This document shows, piece after piece, positions 41,635-53,888 of a stretch of 64,000 bases of DNA. A program made the position numbers and the translations under genes. The DNA is from Takakia lepidozioides (lineage: Eukaryota > Streptophyta > Takakiopsida > Takakiales > Takakiaceae). Location of the stretch: NCBI GenBank assembly GCA_030704615.1, contig CM060732.1, positions 57,703,053 through 57,767,052 on the forward strand, in the 5' to 3' direction. Position 1 is the stretch's first letter; the number at the start of each line of letters is the position of its first letter. A model generated the notes under the pieces. It was given only the letters and a program-made list of their open reading frames with translations. It did no database searches and was not told the origin of the DNA.

Positions 41635-44600
41635 ATGGGAACAAAGAAGGTGGGACGGTCCGCCAACAATCTCTGCATGGCAGGTCGACAGCCTTTACAG
41701 GAACTGTCAAAGGAGTCGCGAAACAGACCTGGGTTGGCAGGAAGTCAGCTGCAGGAAAAAGCAGGTGAACATCTGTGCACGAGCCGGGTTGATATACACG
41801 AGGATCAGCCTGGGGTTGAGGGGACCAGCTCACTGTCCTCTGCAGAAACCATTTCATCATCGGATGCAAGTGGAAGAGTGTATATCATCGAGAATGCCAG
41901 CCACAATTTTGTCACGAACAAGAAATCTGCAGGTATGCAGCAGTCCTAATAGGGAATCTAGTGAATTGGTTGCACCATATTGCTGGAGGAGTGATGCAAG
42001 CATTCAAAGATTCAAGGCCAATTTCCACCTGGCATTAGACTTTGTTCGACCAAATCGAAGTGATCTATGGTCTTATGATCATATATTGTAACAACGAGTT
42101 AAGACTATGGCAGTCCGAGACCAACTACCTTGTCGCAGATCCGAGCGTCCAAATCTTGGATCACTGAGGATTGCTCCCCCCCTCCCTATTTGGCCTTCTG
42201 ATGCAAATGCTTAAATTCTATGTATGTTGTGAACCTGTGCTGTACAAAGCTTGCAGAGCCTAACCACCAGACTCTATCCACAGTAGATTGATCAATAGCA
42301 CAGAGTTCTTAGAATTGGCCCATGGTTAGCTGAATATATTCAGACATTGGCTATGCAGACATCATGTTGGCCACAATGCCTGCTTGCTAGTGACAAGTGC
42401 CACAGAAAGTTTGCTGCAAAAACCATGTAATCATATCCCTTGCTTGGACTGGCCCTGTCAAAGTCAGGGATTAGCTTGTCCCAGGTTATGGATGAACTGT
42501 GAATAGTAGCTGTGTGAAAGTTGTTCCCAGTGGTAGAGGGTATGAGAACTTTAGGTGTCCTAATATGGTTTCAGCCCTTACTGTTGAAGAGAACCATAGT
42601 GCCAGATTGGTAATGTTGATTCAGGCTATCGCATATTATTGTTGTCATGTTCAATGCCCAGCAGCAGTGTAACTAACAGCAGTGTAACTAAGTGGTTTGC
42701 AAGGGGATCCAAAAAGGATGTGGGCATCATGCTGGTGGACCAGTGTAGTTACAGCAATTTTAGCTATCAGACTTGATAGCAAGAAACTAATTGTACCACC
42801 AGCACTAACTCATTCATGAATTTCCTGCAGATAGTAATGCTGTCATGGCTGGTGAGAGCTGGAAAGGAGAACTCAATCTAGATACATGTTCCTCAAGATT
42901 TATTGATGTCAAAGAAGATTCCCAGGGGAAGTGTGGGGAAGTGATCAAGGAGCCCAGTACCCAACTATCCGTGGAAACTCGGAGACATATAGAGGTTCTC
43001 GCCCAGTATTCAGTTGAAGAGCAAAACACTGCCATGTCTTTGCGAAACTCTCACCAGAACAAAGCACTAAGTCCAGATGTGGAAGCCTCTCTCCTATCAC
43101 TCCCCAGCTCTTACATAATGTCTGTATCTTCACACCAGCAACTGTCTCTCTGCCCCAATTTCTGCAAGAAATCAACAGGCGTCACCCAAGGAGGGCTTGA
43201 AATACCAGGCCCATCCTTGATATCCTCTCTACCTACAGTTTCTACTTGTGATCAAAGCCAACAAACACCTTCCAACCAAGACTTTCCTGTTGATTGGGCA
43301 GGCTCCTTCTCTGCAATTTCGTCCAAAAACTTGGAGGCTGATATTCCAGACTTCATGGCGGCCATCTCACAGAAAATTGTCACTCTCTCAGAAGTTGCAC
43401 AACAGAAAACAAAAGAAGGTGCCAGTGGGTTAAACAAAGTTCTTAGGGAAGGGTATGGAGAATACAGGCCTCATTCACAGAACGAGAGGGAGGGCTCCCT
43501 AGAGGGTGTCTCCAGGCAAAGAGAAAACAGCTCACCCAATCGGGAACCATTCACTCCATTGAGGGAAGGATCAGATGAGTGGGCACACTGGTGGAGGAGT
43601 GTTGGCAGGGTCAAGGAAGAGCTGTCTTTAGTCATGGAACACTTACAGGTAACATGTTTCCAGTAAGCTACTTTTTCAATTTATAACTTTAAGCGTGGGG
43701 ACAGATCGGCACCATTGTCAGGTACTGTCCCCTTTTGGCCTCCATACCTCAGGGGGCTACTGATGGGCAGGGCTCCCCTGTTCCTCAGAATATAAATGTC
43801 ATGACTTATAGGTGTGGTTCTGAACAGTATATAATATCAACTATTTTATGCTAGTGATCCACAGTTCAGTAGCTGACAGTTCAATCAAATAATGTCAATC
43901 GACACTCAATTTCCTGACATGTGATATAGTTGTCTGTGCATCAGTGCCATGACAATCTTGAGCTGAGTTTTCTAGTAGGTGGATCCTACAGAAGATGTTT
44001 GTAGGAAAGAGTCAATTGGTGCACTTGCTCTCTCCCTCCTCTTCCCAGCCCAACTACACATGGCGGGGGGCTATAGCACTTGCAGGGCTTGAAAACTACC
44101 AGACTTGGAATGGAGTGGTAAACCAGTCAAGGTACTCCACTACGCATACATTCTTAAGCAACCAAGGTCAAGGAGAAAGTGCTAATGCAAAAGGACTATC
44201 ATATTTTGGAAAGGAGCCATGTGGTCACACAGAGAATGTAATCATGAAACGCTGTTTCCTCTAGAAAGCCCTTCGCACAAGCATCAATCTGCTGTGTGTA
44301 ATCTGCCCAACAGTTAGACCACAACAGTGCCAGGGCTTTGAGCTTAGCTCTGAAGAATTTTGAAAGTTGGTGAACAGAGGTGCAGGGACTATGTTCTTGA
44401 TGTACCTGAAGAGGGTTGCTCTCTGATGTGAATACACCTGACATTGTATCCAAAAATATTTTCTCTAGACTGCCCGTTCATTGGGCAAGAAGGCCGGTCT
44501 TGGAGCGTTTGGATAAAGGGTAGGAGAGCCTATTTCAAGGCCTGGACATTCTATCTTGACCTCTTCCCTCCGGAATTTTTCTATGCACCACATTCAAATT

Positions 44601-46131
44601 GAACGTCTCACAGATCTCTTAATGTTAAGAATACCGGACATGGTGCCTAGAACTGCATCGAACTTGGGCAGTTTTTGGCCACATAACTGGAAATGCAGCA
44701 CCGAATTTATCGACACGAAAGTGGTCAGAAGTACCAATATCAAGCACTTTGGCACACTGAGGAAACAACTCCTTATCCACTATGATATAATCCACAATGA
44801 GCCATTCCCCAGTTTGGGCTTTTTCACGAGTCCACTGCAAAGGGTCTTTTTTCGCTCTCCAACCAGTCAAGGGTCGAATGTCTCTGAGTTTAATTTGCTC
44901 TGGGACTCTAACTATGTAGCATTCTTAGACATAGTCACCTTTAATGCACCTCTATTACCAAGTCTCAAGGGAGAGGGAGAAGGAGAGAGAGTCTTTGCAA
45001 CAAGATTGAGAAAGAGAGTTCAAGTCTTATGGATCTCTTTGTGTTGCTTGCAGGCAAAGGAAGCAGCTCTGCTGGGGTCAGAATCCTCCCCATCACCATC
45101 ATCCTTCTGTGCATGCTGTTTCTCTACCATAGACATGGAGTGTTCCTGTGACTCCATCTCTTCGTCCATCTCTGAGCTCTCTCCGGTGGCAGATGCAGAC
45201 ACTTTGTTACAGTCATCACAAGAAGTGCAACCATCAAATCAGAAGGAGTTGTTGGCCATTTCTGGTGAGAGTGCCCCTGCCCCGATTTCTTGGAGATTGA
45301 AGGGCTCAATGCGTGTCCGCTGGTGGGATGAGGTGAGAAGTTTTGACTAGCACAGCTGGTTAATTTCTCAAGTTTGCTGCTTTCTGGCACAACATCTGCT
45401 AATCACCTTTACTAAAATTGGGGTGACGTTCTGAAGTCTCCTTGGTGTATGATGACAGGTGGATAATCAGGGAGACAAAGAAAATCAGGCAGGTGCTGGG
45501 CAGGAGACTGATTTGCTTCCAGAGAACCCTTGTTTTAGTCCTCACCATCTGACTTCTGCCCCAAGAAAATCCTGCCTTCGTGTGGTATGTTATCATGCAC
45601 TATTAGTGGCAAGTGCTGTCCACTTCTTCCCGTCATTCTTCCATGGGTCTTGTTGACTTGCAATGGCATAGGTGGAATAATGCCATGACACAGGAAGAGA
45701 AGTTACTTGTTGTAGCCTTGTGGGAATAAATCCCCTACCCACTGTGGACAAAGCAAGAGGAGGGAAAGGGGAGTGAGAAGTGAAGTAGCACAGAGGCCAG
45801 TGACTTTATGGAAGGTACATGGATTTTCTGGTTTTTGATCTATACTCCTTGAGGGGTGTGTACTTGTCTGTCAAAATCCCCATTCAGGTTGGCTGCTGCT
45901 GTGGAGTGATTTTGTTAAATATCGTCTTAATGGGTAAAACTTAAGAGGGAAGAAGGGGGCTACTAACCAAACCTGAATCACTCACAGAAGCTCGTAATTC
46001 TTCTGTTGCTTGGCAAGGTGCAGAAGCGATGCAGTGTGCGATTACAAACTCAACAGCAACGAAGACCACTTGGGCGTGCTCAACGGGTCAACTTAGGTAA
46101 AGCTGTCCGTGTACCCCAAGGTCTGCGATGA
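41635..46131 (+). CDS. KEN-box protein of unknown function, 5 exons
   Basis: Exons 41635-41932, 42831-43648, 45054-45332, 45459-45584 and 46024-46131 join in phase to 542 codons plus TGA. The N-terminus MGTKKVGRSANNLCMAGRQP contains RQPL, a possible destruction-box core. The middle is Ser/Gln/Glu-rich and low complexity. Exon 2 ends WAHWWRSVGRVKEELSLVME, and exon 3 ends SWRLKGSMRVRWWDE. Exon 4 has DKENQ, a canonical KEN box, then SAPRKSCLRV. The last exon is very basic (KRCSVRLQTQQQRRPLGRAQ), like a DNA- or chromatin-binding tail. I do not recognise the family. KEN and RxxL motifs with a basic C-terminus suggest an APC/C-degraded mitotic or chromatin protein; that is inference. Intron 3 contains a LINE relic. 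Confidence 0.65.
44236..44980 (-). mobile_element. Old LINE relic in intron 3 of the KEN-box gene
   Basis: The left end (TGTAATCATGAAACGCTGTT) resembles the LINE tail TGTACTCATAAGACGTTGTT. It then jumps to sequence matching the C-terminal region of the copy-B protein (CAAGCATCAATCTGCTGTGTG). From about 44510 it matches parts of the endonuclease region near 28150-28460 of copy B. It is much more diverged than the copies at 24-33 kb, carries large internal deletions, and its right end again abuts a GAGAGGGAGAAGGAGAGAGA tract. Confidence 0.75.
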
Positions 46132-46760
46132 AGAAGCCAAACTTCCAGTGACTCAGATAAGCCAAGCTGAGGTGCAGGCCATGATTTTTTGGAATAAAGA
46201 TAATTAGGATGTTTTGCACAGATCGACCTTCAAACTGCCCCCGGGATCAGGTGTGCACTCTTTACAAACACTGGGATAAGTTAACGCGCAGAGCACAGGA
46301 TTCTGAAGATGGGGAGAAGTTTCAAATAAAAGTTGGTTGAAGTACACTGAATTTTAGAATAAAAATGTGTGGAATGTGCTGTGGATGAAAGGGCCAGGTG
46401 TCAAAGCCATGTTCAAGGCAGGAGTAGTAGTTTTAGCTACCTGGATTCAAGGATGCTGTGCTGAGATTGTCCTTTCAGACTAGAACAAAGACCACAATGG
46501 AAGTTTGCAGCCATTGACAACTACTTATGTCCATACAGTTTTTATTATTTACAAGGTAATAACAAACCACCATGGAGTTCACGAAAATGTACATATACTT
46601 ATCGAATGTCCTACAATGCTTGTAATATGTGAGCTGTGTGAACCAAGGTGGTCAAGTTTCCATTAAGTTTGCACAGCCATGATGGCACATGGCCAGTGAC
46701 AATCACCCTCTCCATTAGGAGCTCTTAATCAGTGCGGCTCTTAATGGGGTGAACACTATC

Positions 46761-48441
46761 TTATTCCCAAATGCGCTTACCAAACTGAGAGACTTGTTGA
46801 ATCTCCGAAGAGCTGGAGTCGACATGAGAGTTGAAGAATACAATCATTTTATCATACAAATCCTCCTTTGCTCGTGTACTGAGGATGAAGTCTATATGTC
46901 CGTAGTTCTCAACATACACCATCTCAGGTAAGCTTTGCAATTCATCAACTGTGCGGGCCACATCGACCGGATCTGACAACGCATCGTTACCTCCCGCTGC
47001 CATCCACAAGGGTAACGATCCGGGAATGGTGGAGAGGTCATATGTGGGTGGTGAGAGCCTCGTGTAATGCCTCAAGTTCCCAAGATACCCATAGTCATAT
47101 TTTCTGAAGGTTCCTTGCCGTATCATTTGGGCAAGGTGAGCTAAGTTCTTTAGAGATGTAGAGTGTGGTTCAAACTGCAAATAATATGGTATTCGTGTAC
47201 AGTTGAAGCAGCAGTTAGGCCCTGTGATAGCTGTGAGAAAGTCCCCACAATCCACGTCCCCCCTCATGCAAATCCAGTCCACAAGCTGCACTCCCAATTC
47301 GTTCCGAAGGTTGAATTCCCTCACACCCATCGTCTTGACCATCTTGTCAATGTAATGGTGTGCCGCAGCATTGATGAATGATGAAGTGATATGGTCAAGG
47401 TACGAAATAGGGCTCAGCATCGCCGCAGCAGCCACCATAACTGTCACACCTGGTTGGGTGAAGGCTGCCAGCCCCATGATGGTGCCCTATGGGACAGACA
47501 TCCACATATAGATAATTAAAGGCAAGTACAAGAGAAATGATGGAAAGGTGGAGTTATCACTGCATACACTTCAACAGGTCTTGAAGAGCTTGTGAAGAGC
47601 CTATTACAGAGGTCACACGACAAATTGTCCATCAATCAGGAAAAAAGACAAGGAGGAGATGAAAGTGTGTAGAAGTGGGAAGCCTTGGCAAGATTCGCAA
47701 GTGAATTCAGAGGAGATATCAGAAGACCACCTCACCTGGCCTCATATTTAGGTACTCTGAGATCTCGAATTCAGTAGGCCTCATATTCAGTGGGGATTTG
47801 TAGTGTACTCTTCTATGTGCTCAAGATTCCTAGAACTCGTAGAACCAATGATGAGGGCATTGTGAAGGTGTGGCTTGCAAGCTTACCTGAGAATGGCCCA
47901 CATAGAAAACCCGGGAGCCAGTAGTGTGGAAGATGAATTCGATCATAGCAGGCAGATCATATGTTGCAAGCTCATCCCATGTCCAGTCCCAGAAACTTTT
48001 GTCACCTTCTAAGTAAGAGATGTGACCGTGGCTCCATCGAGTGCAGCGCACATTGCCAATCCAAACATCAAACCCCTCGTCAGCAAGAATGAACCCTAGA
48101 GACTGCGTGGGAGGATTCAACACCCAATTGTCGCCTCCCTGAAGTAAACCATGCTGTAGAAGCACAGGGGGCCTTTCATTTTTCCTCCCTTGGATCCCGC
48201 CCCGGTCACTGCCGCCATAGCCATAAGAAATCCGTTGCAAACCTAGGAGAAATCCGTCCCCGGTTGCCACCGTGTATTCAATGCAAGGATAGCCAGTGCC
48301 TAAAATCACGGTGCTGCACATATCAGCGCCTTCATCCTTTCGGGATTTGCTTACTGACTCGTATTGTGCTGCTATTCGACAAGTCGACATATGCACTGCT
48401 AGGGCAGCAAGGAAGACACACACCAGGAGTTTATTATCCAT
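46761..48441 (-). CDS. Secreted acid lipase (alpha/beta hydrolase, LIPA/TGL type), 2 exons
   Basis: Exon 1 is 48441-47887, exon 2 is 47486-46761, separated by a 400-bp GT-AG intron; together 426 residues plus stop. The start MDNKLLVCVFLAALAVHMST is a signal peptide. The N-terminal acid-lipase part includes GYPCIEYTVATGDGFLLGLQ and RPPVLLQHGLLQGGDNWVLN. DVWIGNVRCTRWSHGH follows. The nucleophile elbow GHSQG is completed across the intron (GHSQ | G). The acid is in AAGGNDALSDP and the catalytic His in VENYGHIDFILS, so the Ser-Asp-His triad is complete. Family members hydrolyse triacylglycerols or sterol esters in vacuole or apoplast. Length agrees with the family (about 400-430). Confidence in the class is high; the substrate is unknown. 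Confidence 0.9.
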
Positions 48442-51331
48442 GGCCGCAGATACACAGTGGATTCAAATTACAAATCGACCTCTGTAATTCAAATGAAACC
48501 AGTGTTGAAAACATATATCTGAGCGATTCGGAGCTTTGTAATTTCAGTGCACCACTTTGACCGATCTGATCCGATCAAAAGGAAGAAGATTCAACTTAGA
48601 TCACAGAGAAGAGAATGCTAACTCTTGGATTTCGGTGCTCTGCAGAAACGGAACAAGACTCGACAAGTCCCATGGAATTGCCAACAAGGTGAATTCAGTG
48701 CCTCCATTGTTCCACAGCAAGTGGAACAAGACCCACCATAAATTTTACACTTGGATGAGGATGGAACATACCAACGTCCGGGGAGAACCGGCAGCCAGTT
48801 ACATGCTAGCCGACTGAATTCCAGAATTTCCGAATGAAATATGAAACCTCAGGAAATGGATCCGATGGGAAAAAATGGCCGAAGTGGAAATCAACCGGGT
48901 GCCCTACTTTTAGGAAGGATATTTGCCTTTCCATTTCATTACAGACAGGAAATCTGCCTTAGTTGGCAAGGCCTGGACGGATTCCGGCCCTTCTTATATT
49001 ACAAAAAATGGAAATGGCCGTCGAAGTCCACCACATGGCAGAAATCCAACGTGCCAGGCCGGGTTACATCCAAGGAAGGGCGTTTAGGTCAAAAAATATT
49101 GAACTCAAAGAGGGCGGGCCCGCGGGCAAACCCTACTAAGTCTGGACGTTGCTCTCGCAGCCCCAGCCCCACGCCTGCTTGCACTCGCTGCCTGCTATCA
49201 CAGCTCACCCGTCCACGCGGGTTCAATTCTTCTCCATGTGGTTTGAAGGCATTGACAGGTCCAGCTTCTATAAGGATACAATGTTCTTCACTTGTTTGAA
49301 TTGCTTAAAACTGGTTGTGATTATTTATTATTATTATTATGTACTTATTGTTGTGCATTTGACACCTGTGTTGTCAACCGGTTGATATTTATAAGGGCCG
49401 GATTTATAGCTGAACACAAAATAAATCATTAGGAATATTACCGGTTGTAAAGAAATTATCTCGGAAATTGACCGGGTATAGTTACCACTAAGGGGCAGCA
49501 ACCGAGTGCCCAACCCACTTAGCCGATTGCTGCTGGGACTGAGCGGCTACCGGCTGGTTCAACTGAAATTATTTCCCGGACGCTGGAACATACGACTTGT
49601 AATTTCACGCACAAACATCGACATGATCATTAGGGCTCCTGCACCCTGCAAGATGGTGAGTTCAAATCTGGTAGGCCAAGCGCTGTCTCGTTATGTTTCA
49701 TCCGTGGCTAAGTGCGGAGACCTAAAAAGTAGGCAAAAAGCGGGTCTTTTATAGTTTTGTGCTCGGAAACGCAAAGGAGCCCTACCCTCGTCTCTCCGTG
49801 GACTAGGCTTGCGTTACATTTCTTCTAGCTCGAGGAGGTTGTGGGCAGTGTTGCAATCTGTGAAGAGGTTTAGTTCTTACAAGTGAATTGGAAGCTATCT
49901 GCTTGCAGTTCCTAGTTTAGTCACTGCGGAGATTCCTGGTGGGGGTAGGCCGCATCTCCTTCGCGTCAATCTGTCTCGTCGAATTGCAGTTCAACTTCAT
50001 TTCCAGGGGTTTTAAGCTTTATATTGAGGGCTTCCGTGCTCTGGTGAGACCCTCATTTCCTGTCTGCTCTGTATGCCGAATCACGTTGTGCCAAGCCTGA
50101 TTCCAGTGATTCTCCAAGTAGCTTGTTTGTTTCAGCGCGCGTAGCTTTATAGCTCTGCTTTCTGCAATAAAAATTTACGTGGAAGTGGGCTGTGTTATGT
50201 TTCTTGGACTCGTACTGAGATGATGGTGATATAGGGTTAATATGGTCAGTTCATCTGGTGAGTCTGACCGGGATAGATGTTGTTGTGACTATCTTATTGC
50301 CTTGGACTTAACGGTGATCGAATCTTGTAGCTCGGTGGAAAGAAAGTGTAACTGGCTGGTTTTTTGCATTAGTCATGATCTGTCTGTTTTCCCGAAACTC
50401 CTCTTGAGCCTTCTTTCGGCAAGTCAATTAAACGCAAAGAACTAAGAAAGCAGAGGGTGCTTCTGTAAAGCCTTTTGATTTCACAAGGCTGGTTCACCAG
50501 TGGATGCTATCTGGCTAGGGTTTGATAAGGGTCCGGATGCAGGGGGTTTTCATCATTGCCATGGGCTTGCTAGGTTGATATGTCGGTATTGTCATGTTGC
50601 TATCTGAGCTTTGCCTGCTAAATGGTAGCCGACATGTGGGCTGACTTTTCCCAGTACGTCGTGAGGGTGGCAGAAAGTCAGTACTTATGTGGTATGGATT
50701 TATGAATTATACAGTATGAAGTGAGAGTGTTATGTGTGATCTACGCCCACTAGCAGATGAAGTGGCAGCTTGTCACTCCACACATGATGAAGTTGCGGGT
50801 CCAAGCCTTTGTGATTGACAGCATAATCTTATGACTGCACTCTCTATGTTGTGCAAGTTTAGGTCTAACATGGACTGGTGTAACGTCTGTTGGGTACCAC
50901 TAAACATCTTTGTGGAGTTGTTACTCTGCTACACAGATGATCTTGATGTTGTTATGTTGCTACATGTTGCCTGCCTCAGGTTCATAGAGTTTGTTGGATA
51001 TGTACAAGCAATTGTCTGACGATTGGACATACATTGGGTTTTCTGTTTCAACTGTTCATCCCATGTGGGTGTCGGACCTGCTCTGTGTGGTCTAACTGCT
51101 TTTGTTGAGACTGGTCTTGCTAAACCACGGATTGCATGTATGCCTCTACACCGTCATTTCCAATGGGTCAATTGCTTGCATCTAAGGACTCATCCCAAGA
51201 CATTTTTGTGTTGGAAACTGTGTTTTACGCTCCTGGATGGGATAAACTGGGGTTTTATCCCTGGTCATGAGATGTTGCTCTGCCGCTTCTCAGGCACAGG
51301 TTTTCGTAGTTTCTGACAGTGTGTGGTCGGT
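48442..51331. other. Divergent upstream region of lipase and FLX-like genes
   Basis: This contains the lipase promoter (leftward) and the 5' region of the FLX-like gene (rightward). A short (TTA)n lies near 49327-49340. No other gene is supported. The region 49750-51300 may hold 5' UTR exons, because it carries CT- and T-rich tracts, but I cannot fix a transcript start. Confidence 0.4.
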
Positions 51332-53888
51332 ATGGTAGGTCAATCTGCAAAGCAGTTGACTATGTCAAACAGAAACCGGATGGCCGGCCCTCATGTGCTT
51401 AACGCACGGTCAGGTCCTCAGCCGGGTGGCATGCGTCCTGGCCCTGGACCATATGGGCAACCAGTTCGGCCACAGATGGTTGGACAGCCACAAGTAATGC
51501 CCGGTGGTCCTCCTCCAGGAATGCTGGAGCAGAAGATCACCACCCAGCACAATGAGATACAGAGGCTTTTGACCGAGAATCAGCGACTTGCTGCCACTCA
51601 TGTCGCTCTTAGGCAGGAGCTGGCTGCTGCACAGCAAGAAATACAGAGGATGCAGGGATTGATTGCAGGTATCCAGTCGGAAAAGGATGGCCAAATCAGA
51701 GCTCTCTTGGACAAGTCGGCCAAATTGGAAGCTGATTTGCGGACAACTGAGCCTCTCAAATCAGAGCTTCACCAAGCACGCAATGATTGCCAAAAGCTGC
51801 ATGTACATTCTCAAGAGCTTGCTCAGCAGGTCCGGACAATGACGCAGGAGCTGCAACGTTCGCGTGGGGAGATCCAGCAGGTTCCTTCTATGCGTTCAGA
51901 GATTGAAACCCTTCGACAGGAGCTTCAGCGCGCCAGGTTGTGTATCTGTCATGCGTCGATGATGCCAAGAGATAGAGAGATGATGCCAACTGAAGTTAGT
52001 GTGAATAAGAACCTCTTTACCATATGGGTACTGTCCCCTTTAGGGGGGATGATAACAACAGCAAGTGCACTTGGAAATGTTCATTACATCTGCTTTGCAA
52101 TAGACCTATGGAGAATATCTGACCTCTTCAATGTGCTTTCTGATGTGTTACTTGTGAAAGTTGTGTGAGCAGAAATGCCTTTGATTACGAGAAGAAGGCA
52201 AATGCTGAGCAGCTGGAGCAGAGACAGGCGATGGAAAAAAATCTTGTCATTATGGCCAGAGATGTGGAGAAGCTTCGGGCAGAGCTTACAAATGCAGAGA
52301 AAAGAGCACAGCTAAATGCAGGTAAGCTGCTGCTATCAGTCAATTTGTCAGCTAAATGCAAGCTTAGACCAGTCCCAGGCTTTTAAGTCTCATCTCATAC
52401 TTGTCTTGCGTGGAGATTGTCCACTATCAACGCACAGTGGACCACTGTACTAAATCCAAGTACGGATTCTGTAGTCCCCATGCTTGAAATTAATTCAATA
52501 GAATCAATGCACCAAGTCCCCCCTGCATAGCACTTCCTGTGGCCACCTTAAACCAATTTGTAACCTGTGTATTATTAGAGTGTATCGCTATTCAATGCTG
52601 GTGCTTGGTCGAAGTGCCAAGTCCCTGCTGCATAGGGCTTCCTGTGGCTATGTAGAGCCAATTCATAACCTGCGTATTATTAGAACGCTCGCTGTTTGAG
52701 GCTTGCGCTTAGTCCCAATTCAGTGTAAGTATGTCTCTTTGTAAATTGTGACGAGGTTCTGAAGTCAGGATGAAATTGGGCTTCCTGCATAGGGCTTTTT
52801 GTGGCTATCTAGAACCAATTCATATCCTATGTATCAGTAGAATGCATCGCTGTTTGAGGCTTGTGCTTAGTCCCAATCCAGTGTAAGTATGTCTCTTTGT
52901 AAATTGCGATGAGGTTCTGAAGTCAAGATGGAATTGGCTGATATTGATACAATCCAATCTAGCTTCTTGTTAGTCTCTGCTTACAAATTGCATTTTACAA
53001 GTTCTTTTCTTGATGCAACTGATGCAACCTTTTAAGATGTATGTTTTGCAAAGGGCTTGCTGCGGCCCTCAAATGTGCAAGAGTAAAGATTTGAATGCTA
53101 TGCATGTCACTTGACTATGGTGACTGTGCCTGTGGCTAATACCAGGAGTTTCAACATACAATGGGGGATATCCTGTCCCAGATGTCTCTTACAGCTCCAT
53201 GCCTCAGCAGGTTTATGGGGATGGTTATGGCATGCATTCCCATGTAAGCTCTTCTCTGACATGAGAATTCTCCTCTGATCTCACAAAAATATATCGTCTG
53301 ACATGGATGTGAGTTCTCTTATGTTGAAACGGTTTCTTTGTACAGAGATCATTAGACTCCACTAAGGACATGTTAGCAGCTCGACCTGTGGACTTTGCTT
53401 TGAGCCCTGCTACAGGGAGACATCAGGGTTTGAGCTTTTTACCCGGGCATGTGTATAAGTTTACATCTGCTCGGCTGACTCTATATCTTTCACCTGGCCT
53501 TCCTGTAGTACCAAGAATTAAAGTGTACGATTACTAAGTTTTGAAGTCCATGTGACCATGCTGGTTGCTGATAAAGGTAGGGTAGAGGCTGGGAGCTCAC
53601 CAGTTGGGACCCATGTGAATCTGGGGTGGCTCTCCCATTTGTCAACGAATATTTCTATGTTTCTTAGATACTGTAGCGGTCTTAGGTTTACAAATTACAG
53701 TACATTCCCCAATCGTAATTTTCAAGGTCAATGCTACATGTGTAAGGTCGCTCATAGGTGCCACGCTTGTTACCATTCAGATGCCGCTTGCTGTGGAGAA
53801 TGGTGTGCCGTATTCAAATGGATCAACCCCGACCTGGGGAACTTATGATATGCAACGTCATGTGGGAATACCTCACGGACGTAGATGA
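51332..53888 (+). CDS. FLX-like coiled-coil protein, 4 exons
   Basis: Exons 51332-51936, 52173-52321, 53146-53243 and 53781-53888 (TGA at 53886) join in phase. The protein is 319 residues from the first ATG, or 309 from ATG 51362 ([18 protein letters not shown]), which matches family N-termini better. A Pro/Gly/Met-rich head is followed by a long coiled coil: [40 protein letters not shown], then repeated heptads to [13 protein letters not shown] and [20 protein letters not shown]. It ends in a Tyr/Gly/Pro-rich tail with [10 protein letters not shown]. This matches FLX/FLX-like proteins, which in Arabidopsis work in the FRIGIDA complex as transcription scaffolds. Outside flowering plants the role is unknown. 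Length fits the family (about 300-360). Confidence 0.85.
52500..52935 (+). repeat. Imperfect intronic tandem repeat in FLX-like gene
   Basis: Three related units in intron 2 share TGCATAGGGCTT, AACCAATTCATA and GTATTA/GTATCAGTAGAA. The second and third also share CCCAATCCAGTGTAAGTATG (one base differs) and GAGGTTCTGAAGTCA. They start at about 52515, 52625 and 52785. Confidence 0.75.
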
